From Nocardioides gansuensis (lineage in GTDB: Bacteria > Actinomycetota > Actinomycetes > Propionibacteriales > Nocardioidaceae), in NCBI RefSeq assembly GCF_003076135.1, contig NZ_QDGZ01000003.1, forward strand, positions 372,001 through 436,000: a stretch of DNA of 64,000 bases, read 5' to 3'. Made by a program: the position numbers and the translations under genes. Shown piece by piece: positions 27,974 to 38,200 of the stretch (the stretch's first letter is position 1; each line of letters starts with the position of its first letter). The notes beneath the pieces were generated by a model, which saw only the letters and a list, made by a program, of their open reading frames with translations, made no database searches and had not been told where the DNA came from.

Positions 27974-29161
27974 ATGGAGACTCCACAGAAACTCCATCTT
28001 TTCGGGGAAGTCCCCCCGGCCGCTCCGACCGCATCGGTCGAGCCGAGGCGGGAGCGCACCCCCCGCTGGATCCGCGGCGAACCCAGCCAGAGGACGGGAC
28101 CCCGCCGCTACAACCGAGCGATGACCCTCACCGCCCTCGAGCCCGCCGCCGCACTCCCACCCACCTCGGCCACCCGCGGGGCGCTGCCGACCGACGCGGT
28201 CCTCACCGAGGAGCACCTGACCGAGGTGGACATCCTCCGGATCCGGGCCGCCCTCGCCGCCGCCCACGCGCCCTCGACCCTGGCCACCTACGCCGGCGCC
28301 TGGCGGCGGTGGGAACGCTGGTGCACCCGGCGCGGCCTTGCCCCGCTGCCGGCCCACCCGTCCGCGGTCTGCGCCTACCTCACCGAGTGCGCCGCCACCG
28401 GCCACGCGCTGGGCACGCTGGACGTCGCCTGCTCAGCGATCACCCGCAGCCACCGCGACGCCGGCCTGGCCACACCGATCGCCCACGAGAGCGTGCGCCG
28501 GGTCCGACGCAGCCTGCGCCGCCTCGTCGGCACCGCACCCCGCCGCCCCGCCCACGCCCTAGCGCCAGCCGAGATCCGACAGATCCTCGCCGCCATCGAC
28601 CGCGGCACCGTCAAGGGCGCCCGCGATGCGGCGATGATCCTGCTCGGCTACGCCGGCGCACTGCGCTGCTCCGAACTCGCCGCCCTCACCCTGGCCGACC
28701 TCGACCCCCAGCCCGGCGGCCTGCTCCTGCAGATCCGCGCGTCCAAGACCGACCCGGACCGCCGCGGCCAGGTCGTCGGCGTCGCCCCCGGACAGCACCC
28801 GGCCACCGACCCGATCACGGCCCTCGACAGTTGGCTGATCCTGCGGGGCACCGCACCCGGCCCGCTGTTCACCACCATGCGCGGGGTCCACGCCAGCGGC
28901 CGGATCCGCATCGCACCCATCTCGCCGACCGCCGTCGCCGACACCGTCCACGACCGTGCCGGGACCGCCGGGCTGCCCGCCGACCGGATCACCGGCCACT
29001 CCCTGCGCGCCGGCCACGCCACCACCGCCGCCCTTGCCGGCGTACCCATCGACCGCATCGCGGCCCAGACCCGGCACCGCCAGATCGCCGTCCTCATCGA
29101 GCGCTACATCCGCCCCGCCCAGGCCCTGGCGACCACCTCCAGCAGAGACCTCGGGTTGTAA
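27974..29161 (+). CDS. Tyrosine recombinase / integrase
   Basis: The 395-aa protein has an N-terminal SAM-like DNA-binding domain (about 80-190, LTEVDILRIRAALAAAHAPS...) and a C-terminal catalytic domain (about 200-385). Catalytic residues visible: Arg in GALRCSELAALTL, Lys in RASKTDPDRRG, HxxR in GHSLRAGHATTAAL, His in QTRHRQIAV, and the nucleophile Tyr in LIERYIRPAQAL. The ATG at 27974 follows AAGGAA; an ATG at 28121 (MTLTALEPAAALPP) is a later alternative. Its position beside the tRNA attachment site makes it the likely integrase of the island. A decayed relative lies at 40590-41191. Confidence 0.92.
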   Translation: METPQKLHLFGEVPPAAPTASVEPRRERTPRWIRGEPSQRTGPRRYNRAMTLTALEPAAALPPTSATRGALPTDAVLTEEHLTEVDILRIRAALAAAHAPSTLATYAGAWRRWERWCTRRGLAPLPAHPSAVCAYLTECAATGHALGTLDVACSAITRSHRDAGLATPIAHESVRRVRRSLRRLVGTAPRRPAHALAPAEIRQILAAIDRGTVKGARDAAMILLGYAGALRCSELAALTLADLDPQPGGLLLQIRASKTDPDRRGQVVGVAPGQHPATDPITALDSWLILRGTAPGPLFTTMRGVHASGRIRIAPISPTAVADTVHDRAGTAGLPADRITGHSLRAGHATTAALAGVPIDRIAAQTRHRQIAVLIERYIRPAQALATTSSRDLGL

Positions 29162-29263
29162 CAGAACCGCCCATCGCAGGCAGCTGACTCGCAGGCGCGC
29201 GCCTCGTTCCGGGACCCCGCGAGGCGGGCATCGCCCTGGACTGGTCCGCAGGAGGTGCCGCCG

Positions 29264-29599
29264 ATGACCGCTGCGAGGGTCGCACCAGAGCCCGTCCCGC
29301 TGCAGCGGGACCAGGCGGACCGGCTCATCGTCGTCGGCACGCGGGTGCCGCTCGACGTGCTGGTGGCCGCGTTCAAGCAGGGCAAGTCGCCGGAGGCGAT
29401 CCACGACGCATTCGACACCGCAGCGCTGGCGGACGTCTAGGCCGTCCTGGCCTACTATCTGCACCATCGAGCCGAGGTCGAGACCGGCCTGGCCGAGCAA
29501 GAGCGCCTCGGAGATGAAGCGCAGGCCCGGATCGAAGCCGCGTTCCCGTTCCCACCCGAAGGTCTGCGCGCCAGACTGCTGGCCCTGCTGGACAACTGA
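29264..29599 (+). pseudogene. DUF433-like antitoxin gene interrupted by TAG
   Basis: From ATG 29264 (AGGAGG 8 nt upstream) the frame reads LIVVGTRVPLDVLVAAFKQG, KSPEAIHDAFDTAALADV, then TAG at 29438-29440, then continues in frame AVLAYYLHHRAEVETGLAEQ ... LLALLDN to TGA at 29597-29599. The restored 111-codon reading matches the DUF433 family (VapB-like antitoxin, winged helix), in which ADVYAVLAYYL is expected, so one base change in a Tyr codon would explain the stop. It is adjacent to a broken DUF5615-like toxin. A sequencing error is possible but both partners are damaged. Confidence 0.7.
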
Positions 29600-30154
29600 G
29601 CGTCAGCCTCCTGGCCGACGAGAACTTCGACGGCAACATCCTGGCCGGTCTTCGACGCGCCGTCCCGGAGCTCGACATCGTGCGTGTCCAGGACGTCGGG
29701 CTCCGCACAGCCGACGACCCGACCATCCTGGCGCGGCCAGCAGAACGGAACCGCGCCCTGCTGACTCACGACGTCCGAACCATCCCCGACTTCGCGCGAG
29801 CGCGTCGCCGCCGGCCTGCCACTGCCCGGCGTCTTCATCGTGCGTACGGTGCTGCCGGTCGCGGTCGCGTTCGACGAGCTCGCGCTGATCGCCGAGGCCA
29901 GTCAGACAGAAGAGTGGCACAACCGGGTCGTGTACTTCCCGCCTCGGCAGGACGCCAGTGCTCACCGAGAACTACCCGGCTTGCTCGTCCGAATCGAGTC
30001 GAGCCGGCGGCAGAAAGTCCGAGTGACTACCTGTCATCCGGGAATCCGGGCCAGGGCGTGTAGCCCTTCCGGGTGCCCTGGTCTAGCAAATTGTCTAGGT
30101 CATCTGAGCGGTTTTCCTGGCCCCCCGATGTGCTCCTGTTCGCGCGGCTGGTAG
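29596..30154 (+). pseudogene. DUF5615/PIN-like toxin gene with frameshift
   Basis: The first part reads VSLLADENFDGNILAGLRRA ... LLTHDVRTIPDFA, the acidic-residue pattern of DUF5615 (Mut7-C/PIN-like RNase) proteins that accompany DUF433 antitoxins. Near 29795 the frame shifts by one base and the family sequence continues in another frame: RVAAGLPLPGVFIVR, AFDELALIAEASQTEEWHNR, VVYFPP. The domain probably ended near 29955; the shifted frame runs to 30154. The start would overlap the DUF433 stop (CTG at 29596). With the upstream TAG this is a dead toxin-antitoxin-type module. Confidence 0.65.
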
Positions 30155-30198
30155 GCCGGGGTCGTCGATTGCGTCCGCCGATCCGCTGTGAGGTCACC

Positions 30199-33100
30199 GT
30201 GAGCAGGTTCCGCTCGATTCTCGTCTGCATCGCCACCCTTGCCACGTCCGTCGTCGGGCTGTCCCTCGCCACTCCGACGGCCTCCGCCGACCCTGTCCCG
30301 CTGACCGCCGCAGTGACGCCCTCGGCGACGACGGTGCCCTCCGGGAGCTCGCTCACCTACGCGATTCATGTGGAGAACACGGGCGGCCAGCAGCTCGACG
30401 AGGTCGAGCTGAACATGCAGCTGAACGGCATGACCTCCTTCGTGCTGACCAGCACGGTCGGCTCGTGCAGCCAGTCGGAGAACCTCATCACCTGCCACGC
30501 CGGCTCCCTGGAGGGCTTCCAGGGCTGGGACGTCACGGTGCGGGGCACGGTGACCGCAGCGGACGGCACGACACTCCACAACGGCGCGACGGTGAACGCC
30601 ACGCACAGCAGCAACACGCTCTCGGTCTCCGACCACACCGACGTCCTGGTGTCCAACGCGGTGACGACGCCGAAGCCCGACCTCCGGGTCTCGGTGCAGG
30701 GCCCGACCTCGATCGGCCCCGAGCAGGAGGCGACGTTCAACCTCACGGTGAACAACCAGGGCAACGCCCACGCAGTCGACGTACGGGTCGACACCACGCT
30801 TCCGCTGGGCTTCCAGTTCCTCAGCGCCACGGCCAACAGCCTGTTCACCTGCGCGATGGGCGCACCCCCGTCCCGCACCGTGGTGTGCACGGGCGGCCGG
30901 ATCAACAGCGGCACGAACGCGACGATCACGATCATCGCGAAGTCGGCCGCGGACGCGGACGCGATCGAGCTCACGTCGGTGGTCGACCCGTTCGACGAGA
31001 TCGACGAGCTCAACGAGCTCAACAACACCGGCTCGCTCCTCGCGCAGAACCAGGCTCCGCCGGCGCAGCAGGGCCTCACCATCACCAAGTCCGACGACAA
31101 GGACCCGGTGCGGCCGGGCCACCTGCTGACCTACACCATCAACGTCAAGAACATCGCCACGACCCGCGCCGACAACGTGGCCGTCGTCGACACCACCCAG
31201 GGCCTGGACGCCGCGAGCATCCAGGCGAGCACCACCAAGGGCGTGTGCACGGTCGCCGCACCGCAGGTGATCTGCACCCAGAAGAGCCCGACCCTGCGGC
31301 TCAACCCCGGCGAGACGATGGACATCACGATCACCGGACGCGTGGTCAACACCGCCGGCAGCCTGATCACCAACACCGCGACCGTCAGCGGCAACATCAA
31401 GAACAAGGGCGTGACCAACACCGCCAAGGCGATGACCACGGTCAACCCGGGCGTCGACCTGACCGTCGTGCAGCACGCCGTGGCCACCCACGACGACGGC
31501 ACACCGCCGAACGCGTTCCGCGCGTGGGACCACTTCGACTACGAGATCGCCGTCGGCAACAGCGGGCTCGATGACGCCACCGACGTGGTGGTGCGCGAGA
31601 AGTTGGCCCCCGGCGTGGTGCTCGACCCGGCACAGCCGCCGACGGTCCCGGCAGGAGTGACCTGCGCACAGGTGGACAACGTGGTCACCTGCACCGGGCT
31701 CGACGTGCAGGGCGCGATCACCTCGGGCAACCCCAGCGGCACCGTCGAGCACCTCACCCTGCACGTGATCGCGCCGCCGGAGACCGGCGTCATCAGCGCC
31801 GAGGTCACGGTCGACCCGAACAACGTCCTCTTCGAGTCCGACGAGTCCAACAACGTCTGGGTCGCGACCGCGAACGTGACCACCGGCATCGACCTGACGG
31901 TCTCGAAGAAGACTCACCCGGAGGGCGCGACGTTCGCGCCCAGCAGCAACCTGGTCTACGTCGTCACGGTCACGAACCTCGGCACCCAGGACAGCACCGG
32001 CATCACGGTGCGCGACCTGCTGCCGGCCGGCACCCGGTTCCGCGAAGTGGTGGGCGACAGCAACTTCACGTGCAACCACAACGGGGCTTCCACCGGCGGC
32101 GTGATCGAGTGCGTCGGCGGCCGCCTGCGCGGCACGCACAACCACACCCTCGCCCCTGACTTCGCGACCATCACGATCCGGCTCTTCGCCCCTGCGCCCC
32201 CCGGAGCCATCAAGAACCAGGTCCGGGTGGATCCCGACGGCGAGATCGACGAGATCCGCGAGGACAACAACATCAACACCCTGCTGACCAACATCCAGAT
32301 CGGCGGATGCTGCGTCCACCACGAGTTCACCATCGACAAGGTCCAGGTGTCCCCGGACCCGGCCGTGAACGACGGCAAGGCAGCACCCTCGGGCATCGTC
32401 AACTACGACCTGGTCGTGGCCAACGAGGGCAGCGACGTCGCCTTCGACGTGGTGGTCGAGGACCACCTGGCCGACGGCATGGTGTTCCGCCACGCCGAGG
32501 ACTCCAACCCCGGCACCGGTGACTTCACCTGCCAGGCCGCCGGCCGCATCATCACCTGCACCGGCGGCACCCTGGACGGCTCGCTCGGACAGACCGCCCA
32601 GGCCGGGGACACCACGCGCACGATCCACGTGAGCGTCTTCGCCCCCGCGCAGCCGGGCAGCTACATCAACCAGGCCATCATCGACCCGGACAACACCCAC
32701 CCCGAGGCCAACGAGACCAACAACCAGGACCAGGTCACCACGATCGTGGCCCTCGGCGGCGGTGGCTCGTACATCGACCTCAAGGTCGACAGCAGCCAGA
32801 GTGCCCCCGTCGACGGTGGCGGCAACCCGACCGACGTCGTGCCGAGCGGGAACCTCCAGTACACCCTGAAGCTGGAGAACGTCGGCACCGCCGTGGCGTT
32901 CAACGTCAACGTCCGCGACACCATCCCGGCTGGGGCGACCTTCCGCTCCGCGAAGGACCGCAACCCGGGTGAGGGCGCCTTCGACTGCGGCTTCAGCGAC
33001 GGTGTGGTCACCTGCACCGGCGGCACCCTCGACGGGTCGAACAACGACACACCCGCGGCCGGCGACAACGTCCGGTTCGTCGACATCCTGCTCTTCGCGC

Positions 33101-34032
33101 CGCCCCAGCCGGGGACGTACACCAACCAGGCCGTGGTCGACCCCGACGGTGCAACCGCGGAGAACGACGAGACCAACAACTCCGACCAGACCGCGACCAA
33201 CGTCCGGCTGTCCGGCGGCGGCAACTACACCGACCTCAAGGTGAAGAACATCGTGGTCGCCGGCGACGGGCTCAGCGACACCCAGCTCTCGGACGTGCCG
33301 GAGCCGCAGCCCGGACAGGCCTACAGCTACGAGGTCACCGTCGAGAACACCGGCACGGACCCGGCCTACAACGTCGCCTTCCGCAACGTGATCGACCCCG
33401 GGGTCCGGTTCGTCTCCGTGACGAGCCCGGGCAACGACTTCAGCTGCATCCACAGCAGCGGCGTGGTCCTGTGCGACGGCGGGGTGCTGGACGGGTCCAA
33501 CGACCTCGACCCGACGTACGACACGCAGGCCACGGTCACCATCAACGTCAAGGCCCCGATGGAGCACGACCGGACCTATCCGCTGCAGAGCCGGATCGAC
33601 CCTGCGAACACCACGCCGGAGGCCAACGAGGCGAACAACACGCTCTCCAAGAGCACGAAGGTGCTCAGCCAGGTCGACCTGACGATCAGCGACCTCACCA
33701 CGAGCGGGAGCCAAGGCAGCGAGGGTGACGTCCGCTGGACCGTCAGCAAGGCAGGGGCAGGAGTGGCGTCGAACTTCGTCGTCACCGTCGAGCTCCCGGT
33801 CGGCACCATCCCGCTCAACATGAACTCGGTGCCCGACGGGTTCAGCTGCCAGATCGAGGAGAACCCGATCAACAAGGTCACCTGCCACGGAAGCATGGAC
33901 TCGGGGACGTCGTCGGCCAACTTCGCGGTCAAGACCTACGTCACCGGAGGAGAGCAGACGGCCAACGGGATCGTCGACCCCGACAACAGGGTCGTGGAGA
34001 GCAACGAGTCCAACAACACCAAGACCTCCTGA
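30199..34032 (+). CDS. Secreted protein with nine CARDB/DUF11-like modules
   Basis: The 1277-aa protein starts at GTG 30199 (GAGG upstream) with a signal peptide (SILVCIATLATSVVGLSLAT). The rest is nine Ig-like modules of about 120-150 residues (roughly 33-153, 160-285, 290-415, 418-560, 563-700, 705-850, 856-1003, 1010-1155, 1158-1277). Most modules contain a Cys pair of the form FxC...VxCxGGxLDGS and end with a VDPDxxxxExxExNN motif (for example IDPDNTHPEANETNN), typical of CARDB/DUF11 adhesion-type domains. There is no LPXTG, S-layer-homology or C-terminal membrane segment. It is first in a three-gene operon of secreted proteins (19-bp gap to the next). Likely a rod-like extracellular protein; partner unknown. 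Confidence 0.9.
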   Translation: MSRFRSILVCIATLATSVVGLSLATPTASADPVPLTAAVTPSATTVPSGSSLTYAIHVENTGGQQLDEVELNMQLNGMTSFVLTSTVGSCSQSENLITCHAGSLEGFQGWDVTVRGTVTAADGTTLHNGATVNATHSSNTLSVSDHTDVLVSNAVTTPKPDLRVSVQGPTSIGPEQEATFNLTVNNQGNAHAVDVRVDTTLPLGFQFLSATANSLFTCAMGAPPSRTVVCTGGRINSGTNATITIIAKSAADADAIELTSVVDPFDEIDELNELNNTGSLLAQNQAPPAQQGLTITKSDDKDPVRPGHLLTYTINVKNIATTRADNVAVVDTTQGLDAASIQASTTKGVCTVAAPQVICTQKSPTLRLNPGETMDITITGRVVNTAGSLITNTATVSGNIKNKGVTNTAKAMTTVNPGVDLTVVQHAVATHDDGTPPNAFRAWDHFDYEIAVGNSGLDDATDVVVREKLAPGVVLDPAQPPTVPAGVTCAQVDNVVTCTGLDVQGAITSGNPSGTVEHLTLHVIAPPETGVISAEVTVDPNNVLFESDESNNVWVATANVTTGIDLTVSKKTHPEGATFAPSSNLVYVVTVTNLGTQDSTGITVRDLLPAGTRFREVVGDSNFTCNHNGASTGGVIECVGGRLRGTHNHTLAPDFATITIRLFAPAPPGAIKNQVRVDPDGEIDEIREDNNINTLLTNIQIGGCCVHHEFTIDKVQVSPDPAVNDGKAAPSGIVNYDLVVANEGSDVAFDVVVEDHLADGMVFRHAEDSNPGTGDFTCQAAGRIITCTGGTLDGSLGQTAQAGDTTRTIHVSVFAPAQPGSYINQAIIDPDNTHPEANETNNQDQVTTIVALGGGGSYIDLKVDSSQSAPVDGGGNPTDVVPSGNLQYTLKLENVGTAVAFNVNVRDTIPAGATFRSAKDRNPGEGAFDCGFSDGVVTCTGGTLDGSNNDTPAAGDNVRFVDILLFAPPQPGTYTNQAVVDPDGATAENDETNNSDQTATNVRLSGGGNYTDLKVKNIVVAGDGLSDTQLSDVPEPQPGQAYSYEVTVENTGTDPAYNVAFRNVIDPGVRFVSVTSPGNDFSCIHSSGVVLCDGGVLDGSNDLDPTYDTQATVTINVKAPMEHDRTYPLQSRIDPANTTPEANEANNTLSKSTKVLSQVDLTISDLTTSGSQGSEGDVRWTVSKAGAGVASNFVVTVELPVGTIPLNMNSVPDGFSCQIEENPINKVTCHGSMDSGTSSANFAVKTYVTGGEQTANGIVDPDNRVVESNESNNTKTS

Positions 34033-34051
34033 TCGGAGCCGGGAGCCGATC

Positions 34052-35281
34052 ATGAGGAGCTGGCAGCGGAACGCACTGCTCGGGACAGCCGTCGCCGTCC
34101 TGATGGTCGGCGTGCCGGCGGCGGGGATGCCCCTCGTCGCCGGCGCCTCCCGGGTCCTGGCCGGTCAGGCCGCGGCGGACGGGGAGCTGCCCGACCCGGA
34201 CCCGAGCTGCTCGACGGACATCGCCAGGCGGTACGTCGCCGGCGGCGACGGCGTCGTGCACCCGGCCAAGGACACCGACGAGGAGAAGTCCCCCAAGACG
34301 GACCGCTACCCGGACGTGCTCCTCAAGAAGCTCCAGGAGAAGCACCCGGGGCCGTGGTGCGAGTTCAACACCATGGACGAGGTCACCAGCGGCTCGACGA
34401 TGACCGTGACCACCGACGCCTACCAGGACGACGGGAACCCGACCCAGCAGTCACAGGCGCACGCGCTCCGGCCACATCTGATCACGCTCACCCTGGGGCG
34501 GGACAACACCGGGATCCTGCAACACGTCACGACGTGCATGGACCAGATCCGGGACCACAACTTCCTCCAGGCCAACGTGTGCGCCCTCGCGGTCCTGGCC
34601 GCCGAGCCGGCGTGGACCAAGCTCAAGCAGGACCTCGCCGACATCCTCGGGAAGTACAAGACCCAGATGGACGGCAACCCCAACCTGGTCATCGCGGTGA
34701 CGGGCTACTTCAACCCCTACCCGCAGGCGATCAAGGCGACACCCAACGCTGTGCAGCTGTGCAGCAAGCTCGTGGACACCATCCCCACCTGCACCGTCCG
34801 CTGGATGCAGCTGCCACCGGCACTGGTGATCCTCGACCAGGTGGTGAAGAAGCTCAACACCACCATCGAGGGCGTCGTCGACCAGTTCGAGGTCGGCGCC
34901 CAGGGTCGCTACTTCTTCGTGAACCCTTACGAGAAGTTCAAGGACCACTGCATGACCTTCAACGTGAAGATCTTCACCACGGTCTACCACCCGCCGAGCA
35001 CCGTCGACGCCCACAACTCCGACAAGGACATCGGCTGCAGCGACACCTGGATCGAGGATGACGGCGACACCAGCACGGCGCTGCCTTCCTACCTTCCCCC
35101 CGCCGTGACCGGGGTGCTGCTCACCTACACGCAGATCACCACCAAGCTCGGCCTCTATCCGAACGCCCAGGGGCACAAGTGCCTGGCGTCCCTCATCTAC
35201 GAGGCGAAGACCGCGGACGGCCTGCTGTTGAAGAACCGGCTCGGCATCGCCGAGGCTGCCAAGGAACCGGAGGACTGCTGA
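34052..35281 (+). CDS. Secreted SGNH-fold protein lacking catalytic Ser and His
   Basis: The 409-aa protein has a signal peptide (about 1-41). The order of blocks follows GDSL/SGNH hydrolases: RRYVAGGDGVVHP (expected YVALGDS), LITLTLGRDNTG (expected GGND), and LYPNAQGHKC (expected HPNARGH). The nucleophile Ser is Gly67, the catalytic His is Tyr369, and the Asn/Asp of block III are swapped. It has many cysteines (Cys53, 103, 162, 177, 237, 247, 300, 329, 377, 409), fitting an exported, disulfide-rich protein. It is probably a non-catalytic binding protein. It begins 19 bp after the CARDB gene and its stop overlaps the next ATG (TGATG), so the three genes are translationally linked. Confidence 0.78.
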   Translation: MRSWQRNALLGTAVAVLMVGVPAAGMPLVAGASRVLAGQAAADGELPDPDPSCSTDIARRYVAGGDGVVHPAKDTDEEKSPKTDRYPDVLLKKLQEKHPGPWCEFNTMDEVTSGSTMTVTTDAYQDDGNPTQQSQAHALRPHLITLTLGRDNTGILQHVTTCMDQIRDHNFLQANVCALAVLAAEPAWTKLKQDLADILGKYKTQMDGNPNLVIAVTGYFNPYPQAIKATPNAVQLCSKLVDTIPTCTVRWMQLPPALVILDQVVKKLNTTIEGVVDQFEVGAQGRYFFVNPYEKFKDHCMTFNVKIFTTVYHPPSTVDAHNSDKDIGCSDTWIEDDGDTSTALPSYLPPAVTGVLLTYTQITTKLGLYPNAQGHKCLASLIYEAKTADGLLLKNRLGIAEAAKEPEDC

Positions 35282-38200
35282 TGGACGCCTCCGCCCGGAC
35301 CCGGGACCTGCTGCTGCGATGCGTGGCCGCCGTGCTTCTGCTCGGCAGCGCCTTCGTGCTCCTCGACGAGCCCGCCCGCGGAGACATCGGTGAGGCGGCG
35401 GTCGCCGCCGTCGCGGACAAGCAGCGCCTGGTCGCCGTCGGCACCCAGCACACGTGCGCGATCACCGATGCCGGGGGAGCCGAGTGCTGGGGCGACAACA
35501 GCCTCGGCCAGCTCGGTGACGGCACGACGGAGTCCAGCACGTCTCCCCAGCAGGTCGTCGGGCTCTCCGGGGTCAAGCAGGTCTCGGCCGGTGCCCACCA
35601 CACGTGCGCCCTGCTGCAGAACGGCACGGTCCGGTGCTGGGGCCTGGGCGGCAGCGGCCAACTCGGCAACGACGGCACCGGCGACAGCAGGACCCCCGTG
35701 CCGGTCGCTGGTCTCACCCACGCCAGGGAGCTGGCCGTCGGGGGCTTCCACGCCTGCGCCCTCCTCGCCGACGGCACCGTGAAGTGTTGGGGGCAGGACG
35801 GACTGGGCGAGCTCGGCGACGGCAACGGCGGCGACTTCCACGACACCCCGGTCACGGTGGCCGGGCTCAGCGGGGTCACCCGGATCGCGGCGGGCGAATT
35901 CCACAGCTGCGCCGTCCTGGTCGGCGGCACGGTGAGCTGCTGGGGGAACAACACCTTCGGCCAGCTCGGGGACGGCACGCTGGACGTCCGCGACACCACC
36001 ACTCCCGTCGCGGGACTGCCCGACGCGGCAATGCGCCCGGCGCTTGCCGTCACCGCGGGCAACTCCCATACCTGCGTCGTGGTCGACAACCCGATGAACG
36101 CCTACTGCTGGGGTCTCAACATCGACGGCCAGCTCGGGCACAAGACGACCGTCGTGGACGGGCAGATGCGGCCCAGCACAACGCCGCTCGTGGTGCAGTT
36201 CGACGCCGACCCCAGCATACTCACCGAGGACGTCCAGACCCTTCCCGGCACGGCGACGGTCTCGGCCGGCGAGTTCCACACGTGCAGCCTGGTGAGCGGC
36301 ACGGCATGGTGCTGGGGTCGCAACGACTCCGGCCAGCTCGGTGTCGACCCCAAGCCGGGATCTGGTGACGATCCGGCCTACGAGCCCTACGAGAACTCCA
36401 CCTACGCGCTGGCCTCGCACGCCGTCGCGGCGGTCGTCGCCGGTGGCTACCACACCTGTGGCGTGGTCGGTGTCGGCGTGCGGTGCTGGGGCTTCAACTT
36501 CCACGGCCAGCTCGGCGGCTACCGCGCCGAGAGCGAGACGCCCGTCGAGGTCACCTCGCTGCAGGGCGCCCGCCAGGTCAGCGTCGGGACCGACTTCGCC
36601 TGCGCACTCGTCGACTCACCGCCCGACACCAGGCTGCCGCGATGCTGGGGCTCCAACCTCGACGGTCGGCTCGGCTCCGGTGCTCCGGTGTCCCTGACCA
36701 CGATCGCCCGACCGGTCGACCTCGATCCCTCGGGCGACGACACCGCCGACGAGGTCGTGCTCGGCAACGGGCACGCGTGCGCCCGGCTCGCGGGCGCGAC
36801 GACCCTGCGCTGCTGGGGCCGCAACGCCGACGGCGAGCTCGGGGACGGGACCACGTCGAACCGGTCGATGCCGGTAACCGGGGTCGGCAACGTCACGGCG
36901 TACGACGGCGGTGGGACGCTCGGCGCCCAGGAGGAGGGCTTCACCTGCGCCCGGCGTACGAACGGCACCGCCTCGTGCTGGGGCGAGAACGGCCGGGGCC
37001 AGCTCGGCGACGGCACGACCACGCAGAGCCGCGTCCCGGTCACCGTGCAGTACGACAGCGACCCCGCCGACGAGGACGTGGTCGAGACCGACCTCACCGG
37101 CGTGAGCACGGTCGCCGCGGGCGGGTTCCACGCCTGCGCGCTGCTCACCTCCGGGCGGGTGCGCTGCTGGGGCCTCAACTCGAGCGGACAGCTCGGCGAC
37201 AACACCTTCACCGAGCGGCACCTGGCCGTGCTCGTCCAGGACGACGACGACCCCGACACGGACACGCCCCTGACCGGCGTCGTCGCCCTCACCGCCGGCG
37301 CGCGGCACACCTGCGCGCTGAAGTCCGACGCCACAGTGCGGTGCTGGGGCCGCGGCGTGTTCGGCCAGCTGGGGGACGGCGCTGGCACCGCCCGCAACAA
37401 CGCGACCGAGCCGGTCAAGGCCGACGACGGGGCCGGCGGCGTCGCGGCGCTTGGCGACGCCGAGGACATCGCCGCCGGCGACAACCACACCTGCGCCGAG
37501 CGGGCCGACAAGGGCGTCGTGTGCTGGGGGGACAACTCCCAGAAGCAGTCCAGCGGGGGCAGCACCCACTACGACACAGGGGTCTACGCGATCCCGGCAC
37601 CCCAGGAATCATTCCCCGGCGACCTCGTGCACTCGCTGTCCGCCGGGCGCCGCAACACCTGCGCGGCGATGATCGACCAGACCGTGATGTGCTGGGGCGA
37701 CAACACCTTCGGCCAGCTCGGTGACGGGCTCGGCCGCCGCTCGCTCGCCGCCGTCACCGTCGGGGCCCTCCCGGGCATCGGCGGCAACCACGTCCCCGAG
37801 CCGGTCAACGACACCGTGACCACTACGCCCGGCACCGCGGTCACCATCGACGCGCTGGCCAACGACTCCGATCCCGACGGCGACACCCTGACCCTGCAGT
37901 CGGTCGGCAGTACGCCGATCGGGGACGCCCAAGTCGTGGCGGGTCAGGTCGAGTACACAGCAGGCCCTGGCTGCTACGACGAGACGTTCTCGTACGTCGT
38001 GTCCGACGGCCAGGCGCCGGTGACCGCCTCGATCACCGTCGAGATGAACTGCGCCCCGGACGCCGTCGCCGACGCCGTACACACCGCGGAGGACCAGCCG
38101 AAGGACATCTCCGTCCTCGCCAACGACTCCGACCCGGAGGACGACCCGTTGACCGTCTCGGTGCTCACGCCGCCCGCCCACGGGACGGCGACCGTCAACG

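Noticed and set aside
29840..30154. Independent 104-codon gene before the CARDB gene
   Set aside because: Its first half continues the DUF5615-like toxin after a frameshift and its second half is non-conserved read-through, so it is treated as part of a pseudogene.
30100..34053. Minus-strand open frame of about 1300 codons opposite the CARDB gene
   Set aside because: High GC suppresses stop codons on the antisense strand. The plus-strand frame has a signal peptide, regular modules and Cys pairs; the minus frame has none.
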